A stretch of 64,000 nt of DNA from Neoconidiobolus thromboides FSU 785 (GCA_025603075.1 MU626273.1:41520-105519), one strand, 5' to 3'. Numbered from the stretch's first letter, positions 1 to 12,108 are shown. The notes: a model not told the origin generated them from the letters alone. A program made the numbers and translations.

Positions 1-1095
1 AATTCACCAAAACGAGTCAAATTAGCATCATAGGGCTCTGTTTTAGTCAACTCTGAGTTTGTACTATCATTGGAGAACTCCTTCTTTTTAATAGGTCCAT
101 CCTGCTTCACTAAAGTTTTAAGAAAGCTTTCTAAGCTACACAAATCACCTTGATATAATGAGTCAATTATTCTTTTTTAAACCAAATTAAGCTTACCTTT
201 ACTATTTCTTAACTCCGTAATAATCTTAGATCCGATAACTACTCCTTCACTCTGCTCTCCAATTTGTAAAAAGTGTTCATTTGTGGACACCCCAAAGCCT
301 ACAGCTAGCGGTATATCTTTACCACCTCCAACAGCAAGGTTAGCTCGCACTCTTTCTAAAAGCAAGGGTAATTCATTGGATACCTTAGCTTGTGCTCCTG
401 TGATTCCGGATCTGGATACAACATAGATAAATGACTGTGTGATTTTACCTAAATATTGTATACGTTGATTTGTAGTTGATGGAGTGACCAAAGGTACATA
501 GCTGAGTGCATTCTCATTACAGGAAGCTAAGAAAGTGTCTGCTTCTTCAGGTGGTAAGTCAACAATAATAAATCCATTAGCGCCAGATTCTTTTGCTCGC
601 TGACATGTTTTTGCTTCACCATACTGGTAAATTGGATTGAAATAGCCCATGAATATTACAGGTGCTTTTAAACCTTTTGAACGTGCTTCGCTTACATACG
701 AAAAACATTTTTCCATATCGACTCCTTGTTTTAAGGCTTCCTAGACTAATGTTTAGTATTTATTAATTGAAACCAACAGTTTGATTACAAAATGGGCTTC
801 AGCAATCGTTGGGCCATCTGCTAAAGGATCTGTAAAAGGAATACCTAAATCCCTAATCAGTTTTGATACCTATAAGTTCATAACTTAATTTACCTAACTC
901 GATTATATCGGCCCCTCCTCTTTCAAGGGCTAATAAAATATCCACAGTAGATTCTGAGGTTGGGAAGCCTGCAGTCACATAAGTCACAAAGGTTGGTCTG
1001 CCTATATGTTGTTAGTAATTGCTTAAGCTTTTTGGTATATAATCCCTACCTTCTTCAGCTGCTTTTTTAAATGTGTTTACGATTGCTTCTGACAT
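1..1095 (-). CDS. TRP5: Tryptophan synthase (bifunctional alpha-beta), alpha domain, 3' part off window
   Basis: This enzyme performs the last two steps of tryptophan synthesis in the cytosol. Exons read on the minus strand are 1095-1050, 1001-894, 844-789, 740-197 and 148-1 (continuing), and phases are consistent throughout. The first ATG gives MSEAIVNTFKKAAEEG. The alpha-subunit active-site block IIELGIPFTDPLADGPTI contains the catalytic Glu and Asp of the TrpA family. It is followed by PVIFMGYFNPI, YVVSRSGITGA and VGFGVST. The last visible exon runs past the alpha domain through a charged linker into NLTRFGE, which is where the beta domain begins in fungal fused enzymes, so a fused gene is inferred. 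It is divergent from homoserine dehydrogenase across a spacer with two Gcn4-type sites. The beta domain lies beyond the left edge. Confidence 0.93.
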
Positions 1096-1182
1096 TTAGA
1101 TTCTGTTTATAGTTTTTGAGTAAAAGACTTTTATCATTGATTATTTATACTTGAGGTTTTGATTTTTTTTTAATAAATTAAA

Positions 1183-1191
1183 ATGAGTCAT
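1183..1191. promoter_or_regulatory. Gcn4/Cpc1-type site ATGAGTCAT (proximal to TRP5)
   Basis: This is a perfect 9-bp general-amino-acid-control element 88 bp upstream of the TRP5 start codon. ATGA(C/G)TCAT is the known Gcn4/CpcA bZIP binding site. That it is used here is inferred from sequence identity and from its position in front of a tryptophan gene. Confidence 0.65.
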
Positions 1192-1432
1192 CAGGCTGAT
1201 AAGTTTGGATTTCGCTTTAAGAGGCTTAATTGTTGCTAATTAGTGATGTTTTTTAACTATAATGTTAATTTACATAGTTTTGAAGTTTTATTACACAAAA
1301 TTGGACAAATATTGAAAAAAAAATCCAATTATTCAATAATGAATAATTGTACGATCTATTTCTTGATAATAATCGAACATTATACTGATATTCTCTTATG
1401 TATTATTAACAAATAGATATAAATGATATAAA

Positions 1433-1441
1433 ATGAGTCAT
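1433..1441. promoter_or_regulatory. Gcn4/Cpc1-type site ATGAGTCAT (second)
   Basis: This is a second identical 9-bp site 242 bp upstream of the first in TRP5 terms, and about 1.0 kb upstream of the HOM6 start. Two copies in one spacer are unlikely by chance at this base composition. Confidence 0.6.
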
Positions 1442-2452
1442 TTAGCTAACTGCGTGTGGTATTTAATAGTAGATCAAGATTTAATAGAGATAAAAAGTTA
1501 AGAAATTTAATTGTATAAAAAAACTAGTCATAAATTCGAATTGCCATATAATCATCTGTCTGAAGTTCAAGAGTATTAACTATTGTAACACTCATACTAT
1601 TTTAGTATCAGATAGCGTGAAAAATACAAATGGCTTTACTCAAAAAACTTGTAAATGAAGAATGATTGAAAGATAAGCATTAAAGTTATGTCTACTGAAA
1701 TGAGCTTAACAATAAAATTCTAAATCTCCAAAATAAAAATCCAAAAAGTATTACTTTTCAAAGCATACATTAAATATTTGAATAACTTTTTAACAAATGT
1801 TTTTATTATAAACAAATTCTCAACCCACCTACAGTTTTAATAGCCTTGACTAAACCTATCAAAAAATAATTAATATAAAATTCTCAATAAATGTAAGAGT
1901 GTTGAAGTCAATTTCTCAGTGGCATTTAGAAATGTCGTTGTCTTCGTATGTGGGGTCTTAAGCCACTCAGAAACACGGACCAAATTTAAAAATCATCATT
2001 GGAAATTTAAATAAATAATAATATAAAACTTATACTTACATCAAATAATAGAAACAATCTAAATACAATATCCAGTATGTTCATTTATAGTCGAATTCCT
2101 TTACTAGGGTTAAAAGTGGCAAATTTTTTCAAGGTTCAAAATGATTGGTCACTTTGAAATTGCTTCTTAAAAATTGTCAAAAGAAGAAGCTATTGGCTTA
2201 AATTGGAAGGAAAAATTTTAATTTGTTAGAACTATAAAATGATGAGTGATGTTGACTAATAAGTTGAATTTAAAAGGCCAATAATAACGCCTTTATTTAT
2301 CTTATTAAGCAATCTTATTGGACGAAAGTAGGATTTTTCCTCTTAAATTCGTCATACTAAACTTGATGACACTATCCCTCAAAAGAATATAAATAAGAAT
2401 AAGTGATGTTTACTTAAAAATAAATAAAAAATCAACTTAATCAATATTAAAA

Positions 2453-3657
2453 ATGGCAAAAGAACTTAAAGTAGGTTTGGTAGGAGTAGGTTTAGTAGGA
2501 AAGGAATTAATTGAACAAATCAATCTAATTGAAGGTATTACTTTGGTTGGGCTAATGAACAGCAAATTAATGAAAGTTGACAACAATGGGATAAATGGTA
2601 AAGATATCACTAATATATTAAGCAATGAAAATGGTGCAAAAGCATCCAATATTGAACAATTCGTTACTGAATTATCACCAAAACAAAATGAAAATAAAGT
2701 TTTAATCGATTGCACAGCAAGTGAGCAAGTCAGTCAATATTATCCATTTTGGTTAGAACAAGGATTCCATGTAGTCACTCCTAATAAGAAAGGGTTCTCA
2801 GGGAACATTAAATTGTTTAAATTGATTCAAGCAAATTCTAGTTTGTTTAATAGATATGTCTACCATGAGTCAACTGTAGGCGCTGGTTTACCAGTGATAG
2901 AGACATTGAATAATATTGTTAGATCAGGGGATAAAGTTACAAAGATCGAAGGTATCTTTTCAGGGACCCTTTCTTATCTATTTAATAACTTCTCCTCATT
3001 GAAAACAAAATCAGGCGAGAACTTTTCAAAAATTGTATCGGTGGCGAAAGAGTTAGGATATACTGTAAGATTAATAAGTTGATGTTTTTTCTTTTTTTAT
3101 CTTTTTATTTAGGAACCTGATCCAAGAGATGATTTAAATGGACTAGATGTAGCACGTAAAGTAAATATTCTTTTTTTTTTTATACATAAGCTTATTATCC
3201 ATAAGGTTATTATACTTGCACGTGTAGCAGGCTTAGAATTGAGTTTAGAAGACTTAGAGATTGAAAACATTGTACCAGAAGCATTAAGAGGAGTTAAATC
3301 AAGTGAAGAGTTTATGGATCAATTAAAGTCTTATGATGACCATTTTAATAAATTAAATCAAGACGCATTAAGTAATCAACAGGTATTGAGATATGTTGGT
3401 GTAATTGATCCTAACGGCCAAAGCAGCGTTAAATTATTAAAGTGAGTTTGTACATTTTAGTTAAGTGCTTTATATTTATTTGTTCTAGATATGATTCAGC
3501 CCATCCTTTTGCTAACTTAACTGGAAGCGATAATATCATCGCTTTCACTACAGAGCGCTTTCCTTCCCCTTTGATCATCCAAGGAGCAGGAGCAGGAGCT
3601 TTGGTTACTGTACATGGTATTTTGACCGATTTATTAAAGATTTTGGAAAGAGTTTAA
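2453..3657 (+). CDS. HOM6: Homoserine dehydrogenase
   Basis: This enzyme reduces aspartate semialdehyde to homoserine with NAD(P)H, in the threonine/methionine pathway. Exons are 2453-3064, 3113-3160, 3206-3441 and 3489-3657, giving 354 aa; fungal Hom6 is about 360 aa. The N-terminus carries the dinucleotide-binding loop GVGLVG. Family blocks follow: VVTPNKKGFSG, YHESTVGAGLPVIETL, KIEGIFSGTLSYLFN, EPDPRDDLNGLDVARK (exon 2), ILARVAG and IIQGAGAGALVTVHGILTDLL at the C-terminus. The K and D of the catalytic region are present. Three introns of 44-48 bp were placed by frame and homology. It is divergent from TRP5. Confidence 0.95.
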
Positions 3658-5329
3658 ATAAAATTAAGTTTAAATAAAACCGAGTTTAACGAATGTAATA
3701 TACTATATAAATATTCAAGTAAGAAAAGTATAGGGCAATTTTTATTGATCATATTTTGAAGTTTTTAAACTACTAAGACCATTTTATACATTAGAGCACT
3801 ATGAAATAAAATAAAAATTAATAATTTTAAATTATGACCAAGCTGAATAGATAATACATAATAATACCAAGGATTTTAAAATTTTGACTAGATTAGAATG
3901 TTTATAAAACTTCATGAAAAATAGTAGTATAGCATGAACCTCAATTTTAATATTAATAAATTTAAAATCTTTATTCTAAAAATTAAAAGCCGGGTTGCTA
4001 ATTTCGAAAGCGACTTCCCCACATAATTATACCTGTTTTAACAGTTTGCAATGTTAAACTAAACTAAATTCAGATATCAACCCCTAGTTGCATAGTGCTT
4101 TATTAATCCTAATTTTTATTAAATGCTTTGAATGAGGAGATCTTTAATTCAAGAAATGCAACCCCTTTTCATTTCAATAACCAAAGTTTTGGTTTAATAT
4201 TGGATGGTAGGCTTTGTCTTATATGGGCTTCAGTTAAAAACAACTTTTCACCCATGGATGTAGGGTTAACAATTATTACTGTTAAAATGTAAATTTTTTT
4301 GGGTTTGCTGATGAGATTTTAAACAAGTTCAAATAAATATGATTTGGCAATATTTTTTAGATGCATTCATTATTATTATTTTAAAGTTGTTTAAATTTAG
4401 TATCATTCTGAAAAATATATTGTTATTATTCTTAGTGAGATAAGTTTATGTGTTTATTGTTGTGCAAAGTAAATTAATATTACGATTTATAATGTTTTAT
4501 AATTGTATCATCATGAACTATTAAGTTTTCATTAAAAACTAATAAATTACAAGAAAATCACCACCTTTAGCGGTTGATCTCATAATAATTTTCCATTTGA
4601 TACTTAGCTTGATTTTATAATGATACTTTTTTAAATAACCCTATTCGGTAATTGTTTTCTTTACCTTTTAAAAATATCAAATTATTTATAAAGCATGACA
4701 TCAAATCGGCTAATCTTATTAGCTGGTTTATCTTTTTCACTTTTATCATTTCGTTTCGGATGAATCTAGGTTTTGGGATAATCCAATCAACGTAGCCCCT
4801 AGCCCTTTTATCCAATGGCTTACGACTCGCCCATGCTTACTTTATCAAATGATAAATATGGTTGCTCTTTCTTCTTGATGAAGTAATTTTAATTAAGTGG
4901 GCTCAAAATTTGGCATATATTAACTAAAAAAAGATAAAATTTATAGCTTATGAGTCATTTTTAATAACTCCAGTACATTATTATTAACTATAAAGAGCAT
5001 TAAACGGGTTTAAAGATATCTTACAAAAATAAGTTGATATAAAATTTTATTTCATAAAAATAAGGCTTTCATTTTTTGTTTTATTTTTTATAACTATCAT
5101 TTTCCAATTTAGTGCAGAATTAATTGAATAAAACCATTTAATACATAACATTATTAACAATAATCACTATTTAAACATCTAAATTCAAATTATTGATTTG
5201 AATTTTTTTGTTTTTATTTAAATTTATAACTTTATAAGCAAAATTTTATTCTTTTATCACTTTTCAATAAATCATTCGACCACCTTTTTTACTCTTTTAT
5301 CACTATAGTCTATCAACTTTGATTTTAAA
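3658..5329. other. Intergenic, no gene seen
   Basis: This is AT-rich spacer of 1.7 kb. Small ORFs here (for example on the minus strand at 4615-4815) show no family resemblance and start with TTG. One perfect ATGAGTCAT occurs at 4950-4958, about 370 bp before the next gene; its meaning is unclear. Confidence 0.6.
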
Positions 5330-6643
5330 ATGCAAGGTATTATAACTCAAGACTATGCTGTAAATAATGACGAACATTCACTCACTAGTAATGACACAAA
5401 GGCCTCACCTTACCTTTCTCAACCCTTACCAGTTATTCAGCCACCACCACCATACGAACCAAGCTCACCTTTAGTTTCACCATACGAAAAGACACCTTCA
5501 ATGGATCAACTGATTTATCAGAAAGTTTTAAACTTAGAATCCATGGTATCAAACATTCAAGGTACTGTAATTGACCAAAATTTAACTTATAAAGATGTGT
5601 CCACTCAATTAAATGAAATCAATCAATCCATGGCTAAATTCCAAAGAGAAGCTTCAGTAAGGCTACGTAAAAAACTAACAGGATCACCTTATCCTAGAGC
5701 TTCTTCCCTATTTTCGTCTTCTTCTACATCATTATGTGACGATATAAATTTGAATGTCGAGACAGAAGTTGAAACAGAAGTTGAGGAGAATAAAGAATCA
5801 ATTGATCCTCTCTGTGAAGAAAATGAAGTACATAATGAAGACTCCGAGGACTCTTTAAGATACGATAGGGTTTGTTCATTACTTGAAAACCTACTTACAG
5901 ATGCAAATTCGGTCTTAGAATCAAAAACACCGCTACCTGAAGAAATAGCATTACCTGAAGATGATGAATACGATTTTAAAGTCGAACAGAATTCAATCGA
6001 AAATAAGGAAGAAAGTAAAGTAAATGATAACGATGTAGTTGATGATTCAAAGAAACAAATTTCTGTCCCAACAGCAGAGAATGAAATTAAAGTAGAATTT
6101 TATTATGAAATATCGAGAGGAACAAGATCATTAAGAAAACATAGATTGTCAAAGAAATTTATTTTACCACTTGTTGGTGAATGTGGTAACATCGATAATG
6201 ACCGTTTATCAGCGTTACCTGCATTTACAGATCCAAACAACAATGAACCGATTATCACGGAACCTGAAGATGGAAATATGAATTTAGTTAGCACATCAAG
6301 TAAAAATGAAGAAACTTTCGAAAGAGAACGGTTAATACAACAATTAGCACCTGCTCGACTTACACCAGTAACATTTATAACTTTGATGTATTGGAGTTTC
6401 TTGTTCTGTTTAGGAACAATACTTTTAGATTCCACCTTATGCAATATGGCTGGATTTCAAGTACTTTCAATTTTGAATGCAACTGATAAGGAAGGATTTA
6501 AAAAATTAAGTGGTAGGAGAAGAGCTCATACCATTGTATCTCCTGCCTCGTCAATAGCTTCTTCACCTACTGAAGATAAGCGAGAAATTGAAGAAACTGC
6601 ACCAAGTCCTGCTTATCTTAAGAGTCGTCGTAAATCATTTTAA
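5330..6643 (+). CDS. Orphan acidic protein with one C-terminal transmembrane segment
   Basis: A single-exon ORF of 437 aa starting at ATG. I recognise no family. Residues 30-55 are Pro-rich with a PPPPY motif (38-42) that could bind WW domains. Residues 60-110 are helical and Gln/Asn-rich, possibly a coiled coil. Residues 140-240 are strongly acidic. RGTRSLRKHRLSKKF (about 263-277) is a basic patch. One hydrophobic span at about 346-366 (TFITLMYWSFLFCLGTILL) is followed by a Ser/Thr/Arg-rich tail ending KSRRKSF. With one late membrane span and long polar flanks it may be a type II or signal-anchor membrane adaptor, but this is inference. Codon use resembles the neighbours, and a real gene is likely because of the ORF length in AT-rich DNA. 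Confidence 0.75.
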   Translation: MQGIITQDYAVNNDEHSLTSNDTKASPYLSQPLPVIQPPPPYEPSSPLVSPYEKTPSMDQLIYQKVLNLESMVSNIQGTVIDQNLTYKDVSTQLNEINQSMAKFQREASVRLRKKLTGSPYPRASSLFSSSSTSLCDDINLNVETEVETEVEENKESIDPLCEENEVHNEDSEDSLRYDRVCSLLENLLTDANSVLESKTPLPEEIALPEDDEYDFKVEQNSIENKEESKVNDNDVVDDSKKQISVPTAENEIKVEFYYEISRGTRSLRKHRLSKKFILPLVGECGNIDNDRLSALPAFTDPNNNEPIITEPEDGNMNLVSTSSKNEETFERERLIQQLAPARLTPVTFITLMYWSFLFCLGTILLDSTLCNMAGFQVLSILNATDKEGFKKLSGRRRAHTIVSPASSIASSPTEDKREIEETAPSPAYLKSRRKSF

Positions 6644-8295
6644 TATAGCACTTTAACTATATTAAATGGTTGCCTAGTATGAAATTTTAATATTATTGTG
6701 GTTTCAGTTGTCAGTGTTAAACTTGGCAATTCTATTCATTATTTGCCTTTATTTTGTATTTATTAAAAATTATAAAAAATAGAACACTATTCTTCTTTAT
6801 GGAAACTTTAATTTTTAGATGATCATCAGAGTTGTAAAATTCTCCAAATAGCAGGTTGATTCCTTATAATTAATTGCTCGAATTTACAATATAAAAAAAC
6901 GTATTTTCAAATTTTCATAAATATATATATTATACTTATTATGAAAGAATACTATGATTTGCATTTGTCAATAAATAAAGTAATAGCTTATAAAGGCTCA
7001 AAGTTTAACAAAAAATAATTACAAACTAATTTGCTATAAGAAAAATGTTTTATTGACTTTTTATCTAATATATTCCAACTAAAACTCATAACTTAACTCC
7101 TCCTGTTAACAGTTTAACTTTTAATTTTTAATTTCTCCCCTTTTATCCCAAAGCTTAATTAATCACTTTTTGTCACAATTACCTTGCTTTCTTTTTTATA
7201 CACCCTCCTTCGGATTACCTCATTTCTTTGAATTTGATACAACTTTATCAAATTTTTGTTTCAAAAGTGAAGTTTATTTGGGTTAGCTCGATTAAGGATT
7301 TAATAAACCACAGTTAACAATATTTTTTAACAATTTATTAAATTAATAGGAGTTTATTTTTGTAAACCTAATATATTACAATAGATCCTAAAAACCTTAA
7401 CTGGGCTCCATTTCCATAGAATGAAAAATCTCCGTAGATAAATATATTTTATTTAGACATCAGTTAGATTGTCCACATATAAGTAAGATACTAAAGTGTT
7501 TAGCAAATGGTCCATCTCTTATTTTCGTTAGTTTATATGGCTTTATTTGGAGTAAGCCACTCCAAGGCTTCATCTTCTTAAATTTCTATTTAGAAGTTAT
7601 ACTAAATAATAAATTTTAATAATATTATTTTATACTTAATAACATTTTAAAAGTAATGCTATTTAGTAGATAAATTTTATGCCATTATTTATCAATATTT
7701 AGGTTTTCAATATTAAAATAAATTAATGTTTTCAATCGCATCATCCGAACAAGTTATCTCCCAATATTTTCAATAGTTATTAAATTCTGTATTTTATTTC
7801 AACATTAAATTTATAAAAATCATATGTATGAGCAAAATTTATACTAAAGTTTAATAAAATGACCAAACTCTTTTGCTTTAAATTTATCACTGTCTCATAA
7901 TAAGTACATCGTATCTTTACAACTTTTCACCTTACCAGTAGGCTGTATTAGACCTACTCTTCACTGCCTCAAATCTTTCCCTATATCTAAGGCTCTAATC
8001 TTTGAAACTCTTTTGGGCAATCCATTACAGTTTTACAAGTTATAATTTGATTTCATTCAACTTTATCTTATTAATCCCTTAACGTTACAAAGCAATGGAA
8101 AGTACCTTGTAGTTTGGAGTCCAAACTCATGAAACTCATGACATTTAAACACTGAACCCTCCAAAAGTAAGAAGCTGTTAGATATAATTTCTACTTTATT
8201 AGAAGTACTATATATATGGTTTAGTCCCTTAGCTTGAATGGCTTATCTATTTGTTCTTTTACTATAGTTAAAAATATCAAACTAAATGTTAAACA

Positions 8296-8332
8296 AAAAA
8301 TAAAAATAAAAATAAAAATAAAAATAAAAATA
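8296..8332. repeat. AAAAT pentanucleotide microsatellite
   Basis: About seven tandem AAAAT (AAATA) units in intergenic DNA, directly visible. Confidence 0.85.
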
Positions 8333-9656
8333 CGATTTCCACCGCTAATTGCTGTCATATAGCTTGAACTCTATCTTTAGTAGTTTCACCTATTTTTTTT
8401 AAAAATTGTTTCAATGCTAAGATATTAAATATAGATTAATATAGTCATAGTAGGTTGAAAATGCTGTATTAAGAATTTTTCTAAACAAGCATGTTGAAAA
8501 GTTTTGAATAATAATAGTGACTAAAAATAAATAAAATATACTATAAAAAGAGGTTCAATGTTTTATATAAATTAAACCTAAATAAAAAACCAACAGTATT
8601 AAAATAATATTGCTACTATAAGCGTAACAGGATAAAAGTTCAAAGTTTAAATTGTATAAAATTTGATTTTGTTCAGTTTTGATCTGAGATAATGTCGAAT
8701 TCTTAGTATTAGCTTGTTTAAATTGCTCTTTTTTAATATCCATGACAGATTAAGGATTATATATCCAATGTTGGAAATTTTTTGCAGTGAAGTTGATTAA
8801 AATTATGATTAATATAAAAAAAATACGCTCTTATATATTGAATATAATTATAAAAATTACTATAAAACTGTTTTAGTATATCAAAATTTACAATTACACT
8901 TTATTAACATTATTATTTTAAACATAAATGATAAACTATAGCGTTTTTACCATTTTTTAAAGAAATTAAGACAAAATATCAGAAAATAAAAAACCCTATT
9001 TAGTTATAACTAAACAAAAGACAATAAATACTTTTTATAATTTTTATTTCATTTATTAATATAAATTTTTCTGTAAATGCTTTTATAAAATTCACCTTAA
9101 ATTTGAAAAACTGTCAATAAATTGTTAATATAAAAAACTATTAAATACAAAGGATTTAATTATAGAGATAGCTCTTGTTGTTTACTACAAACTTGAGTAA
9201 TGACTAATGTTATGATCCAGAAGCATGTAAAAAAGTTTTTAAATAAGTTATAAAATAGGGATATCCTTCACTGTTTCACCTTTATTCTCATATTTTATTT
9301 TTCATGACGAGTACTCATCCTATCTTTAGTAATTATTTTTAAGTAACATGATACTTTTTAAAACTAAAAAGTAATCAAATAATAGATTAGTAGGCTTATT
9401 TCCTTTTATTGAAATCATGAACACTTAAAATTGTATTATTGTTTTTTTTAATACCTTTCTTATAGTTTATTTAAGTTTATTTTTATTATAGGCTATCCCT
9501 TATTTAATTTTTTATCTCTACATTTGGCTCATGATTATTCCTTGATTTGGAGAGCATGGGAGTTTATCAATTTTTGTAAACATCAAATAAAAAAATGTGA
9601 GATAAAATATATTTATAGTAAAATATCAAAAAGTTATTGAAATAGAGCTATTATAT

Positions 9657-9755
9657 GAGGGCGTTTTTTTTTGGTTCCATTGCATTTTCCGTTTCTTAAG
9701 TGCCATTTGAATGAAAGAGCTGTTAGTAAAATTCTTAAACAAAAAATATATCCCC
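9657..9755 (-). mobile_element. Small inverted-repeat element, family A, copy 1
   Basis: Family A is about 97-100 bp, begins GGGGATGTATTTTTGTGTTT on its forward strand and ends ACATCCCC. It has an internal stem centred on CACT...AGTG/AGCGCT. This copy is in reverse orientation and is flanked by direct repeats ATAT (9653-9656 and 9756-9759). There is no coding capacity. Confidence 0.85.
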
Positions 9756-10009
9756 ATATGACAATATAAGGAATGAATTAGTTAAGCTTTGAAAGAGTCA
9801 AATCCTTTCTTTGAATTTTCTAATGTTCTAGAATATGTAATAATTTTGAAAACCGACATTTATGAAAAAAGTTTTATAGTTTAATTTTAAAATAACTCAA
9901 CTTAGCCATCATGTAAAACAAGTAGCATAAAAAATATTAAAAATAAATATTGAAAGTTTTATTATTATTTTTAATATTTATTTTTAATCATTGAACTAAT
10001 TTGTGTTTT

Positions 10010-10037
10010 AAATGAGCTATTTAAAAATAGCTCATTT
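10010..10037. repeat. Short perfect hairpin (13-bp arms)
   Basis: AAATGAGCTATTT, a 2-bp loop, then AAATAGCTCATTT, a perfect inverted repeat. A third half-copy (AAATAGCTCATTTT) follows near 10078-10091. The function is unknown; it is in untranscribed-looking spacer. Confidence 0.6.
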
Positions 10038-10899
10038 TTTAAAGCTTTGGGTGGGTTAATATTCATACTTTTTAAAAAATAGCTCATTTTAAAGTTATTT
10101 TCCGACTTTCTACTTAATAAAAACCCAAGCTGAGAGATTTTAATTTATCATGTATCATATATCATTCATAAAGGAAGGATAAAAATAAGTAGTGAATTAT
10201 AATAATAACTAGTTTAAAATAAACTAATTCTAAACTAGTTCTTGTATTTATTTAAAAATAAAAAAGCTTTTTATATATTAGTTTGATATCTTCATAATTG
10301 TTTAAAAAAGTAGCCAATTTTAAATTTAACCTTTAAAAATTTTGGTTTCAGTCGTAACTTTTCACCCATTTTTTTAAGAATAAAAATATTGGAGTCAAAA
10401 TAGCAACAAATGTATAGCATAATTCTGCTCAAGTAAAACCCTATTATTCAAGAATTCTTCTCTAAGGGTGGCAGCCATTTATAAATAATAAAAGGTCTGA
10501 ATCGTTAATAGAGATAAATGAACTAGTTTGTCAACATCCCCATTATTATATAAAGGAAACGGAGATACTAGAGATTTGAATATTTAATAATAATATATTG
10601 CTAATGAATCCAGAGCTTTAATATCGGCTTTTTAAAAAGTTAAAATTTGCCATTTTTGATATTCAGGTTCTTGCATATTGGGGTTATTTTAAATAATTAA
10701 TCAGGAATCTATTTATAAAATATTTCAAATCAATCTCACACCTTATTTTAAATTAACATTTAAAATAAGGATATTTAGGGGGAAAATAGCTGAAGTTTTA
10801 AGCTAAATAAAAAGTATATAAACTTAAAAAGTATAACTTAAATGAATATAAAAAAAATAATTCGATTTTCAATAACATTTAATCTTATAAATAACTAAT

Positions 10900-12108
10900 A
10901 TGTCAAAGTTAATTTATTTCTTCCTCTATTCATTATTGTATATAACTTACATTCATTGTCAAACCTGCACTACTGTAGTACGTCGACCTGAAATTCGAGA
11001 GTTAAATTCAGATCAATTAAAGCGATTTTTAAATGCTGTCTTAAAATTAAATAGTACAGCAAGTGCCGATTATTATACTAAAAGTACTAATGATCATAAT
11101 AATAATGTACCACAAGCCCATGGTGTACCTGCCTTTTTTCCATGGCATCGAGTCTTTTTAAGAAGATATGAACAAGCACTTCAAAAAATTGATCCAACTG
11201 TTGTATTACCTTATTGGGATTGGTCAAGGGATTCTCAAGCACCAGAAAGATCACCTTTATTTGGAGCAACTTATTTTGGTGGTAATGGTCGTTCTGGTGA
11301 TTATTGTGTTAACACTGGACCATTTAGTATGTTTCAAGTTAAGGTACCAAGCGCTCATTGTTTAAAACGTCGATTTAATGGGGGTAGTACAATCTCTTCT
11401 TTTTATGCACCAGAAGCTTTGGAATCTATTATAAATCGAGCTACCACTTTTGATAGTTTACGTAGTAATATTGAAGGTGGTCCCCATGGCTCTGTTCATA
11501 CTGGTATTGGTGGTAATGGTGGTGATATGTCTTATATGTATTCTCCTAATGATCCTTTATTTTATATGCATCATGCATTTGTGGATTTATTATGGGCTGA
11601 ATGGCAAGCACGAAAACCTAGTTTAGCTAATGCTTATAATGGTAGAGCAAATGGTGTCAATGTTAGTCCTAACGATAATTTAATACCATTTAATGTAAGA
11701 GTTTCAACTACTTTTAATACTAGAGGACCCGGATTTTGTTATTATTACAATCGTTATTCAGCTAATACACAAACAGTAACTGCTGCTACTCAAAGTTTAG
11801 ATAGTGTCAGTAATCCAATTCAACGTCGTCAACAAGTTACTAATCAATCTAGTCAATTTTCAACATTATCAGATCAAATTAATCAAATGGTTAAAAATGA
11901 TTTCACTAAAGTTAGTAATAATGTTTTAGATGCTATGGATCGTTCTGTTCGTGGTAAAATTCGTAAACCAGAACCTTTACCAGAAAACTATATTATTGCC
12001 AATGGCTTAGATGTCAATCAAGTTCGTCAACAAGAAAAATATTTAGGTTCTCTTGTTGGTTTACTTAATTCACTCCCTAACTACAGGCCTGCTGCTGATC
12101 TTATTTAA
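10900..12108 (+). CDS. Secreted tyrosinase, paralogue 1
   Basis: This is a binuclear type-3 copper enzyme expected to oxidise phenols to quinones (melanin or cross-linking chemistry) outside the cell. It is one exon of 402 aa with a hydrophobic signal peptide (1-20). CuA histidines are H66, H74 (AHGVPAFFPWH) and H83. CuB histidines are H196, H200 and H225 (in DPLFYMHHAFVD). YWDWSRDSQ is present at 105-113. The residue two before H74 is Gln, so the Cys of the Cys-His thioether of ascomycete and plant-type enzymes is missing, as in bacterial tyrosinases. Residues 290-402 form a polar tail without a recognised domain. The nearest relatives are the two paralogues at 17563-18837 and 21972-23504. 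Confidence 0.94.
   Translation: MSKLIYFFLYSLLYITYIHCQTCTTVVRRPEIRELNSDQLKRFLNAVLKLNSTASADYYTKSTNDHNNNVPQAHGVPAFFPWHRVFLRRYEQALQKIDPTVVLPYWDWSRDSQAPERSPLFGATYFGGNGRSGDYCVNTGPFSMFQVKVPSAHCLKRRFNGGSTISSFYAPEALESIINRATTFDSLRSNIEGGPHGSVHTGIGGNGGDMSYMYSPNDPLFYMHHAFVDLLWAEWQARKPSLANAYNGRANGVNVSPNDNLIPFNVRVSTTFNTRGPGFCYYYNRYSANTQTVTAATQSLDSVSNPIQRRQQVTNQSSQFSTLSDQINQMVKNDFTKVSNNVLDAMDRSVRGKIRKPEPLPENYIIANGLDVNQVRQQEKYLGSLVGLLNSLPNYRPAADLI

Larger units (their letters stand above)
1096..2452. promoter_or_regulatory. Divergent promoter region between TRP5 and HOM6
   Basis: This is a 1.36 kb AT-rich spacer between the start codons of two amino-acid biosynthesis genes transcribed away from each other. 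It contains two perfect ATGAGTCAT sites, listed separately. I see no ORF, RNA gene or transposon copy in it. Confidence 0.7.
6644..10899. other. Long gene-poor spacer
   Basis: I see no gene in 4.3 kb of AT-rich sequence. It holds an AAAAT-type simple repeat near 8296-8332, one small transposon copy at 9657-9755, and short hairpins at 9940-9990 and 10010-10037. The minus-strand ORF at 8555-8743 has no recognisable features and is not called. Confidence 0.6.

Noticed and set aside
4615-4815. Minus-strand 66-aa ORF
   Set aside because: It has no recognisable motif and no splice partners; expected by chance.
4950-4958. Third ATGAGTCAT site
   Set aside because: It is a single copy 370 bp before a gene of unknown function; one chance occurrence in the window is expected, so it is not called as a regulatory site.
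8555-8743. Minus-strand 62-aa ORF with a hydrophobic C-terminus
   Set aside because: It is short, alone in 4 kb of A/T-rich spacer, has no family resemblance, and hydrophobic Leu/Ile/Tyr runs arise readily in such DNA.
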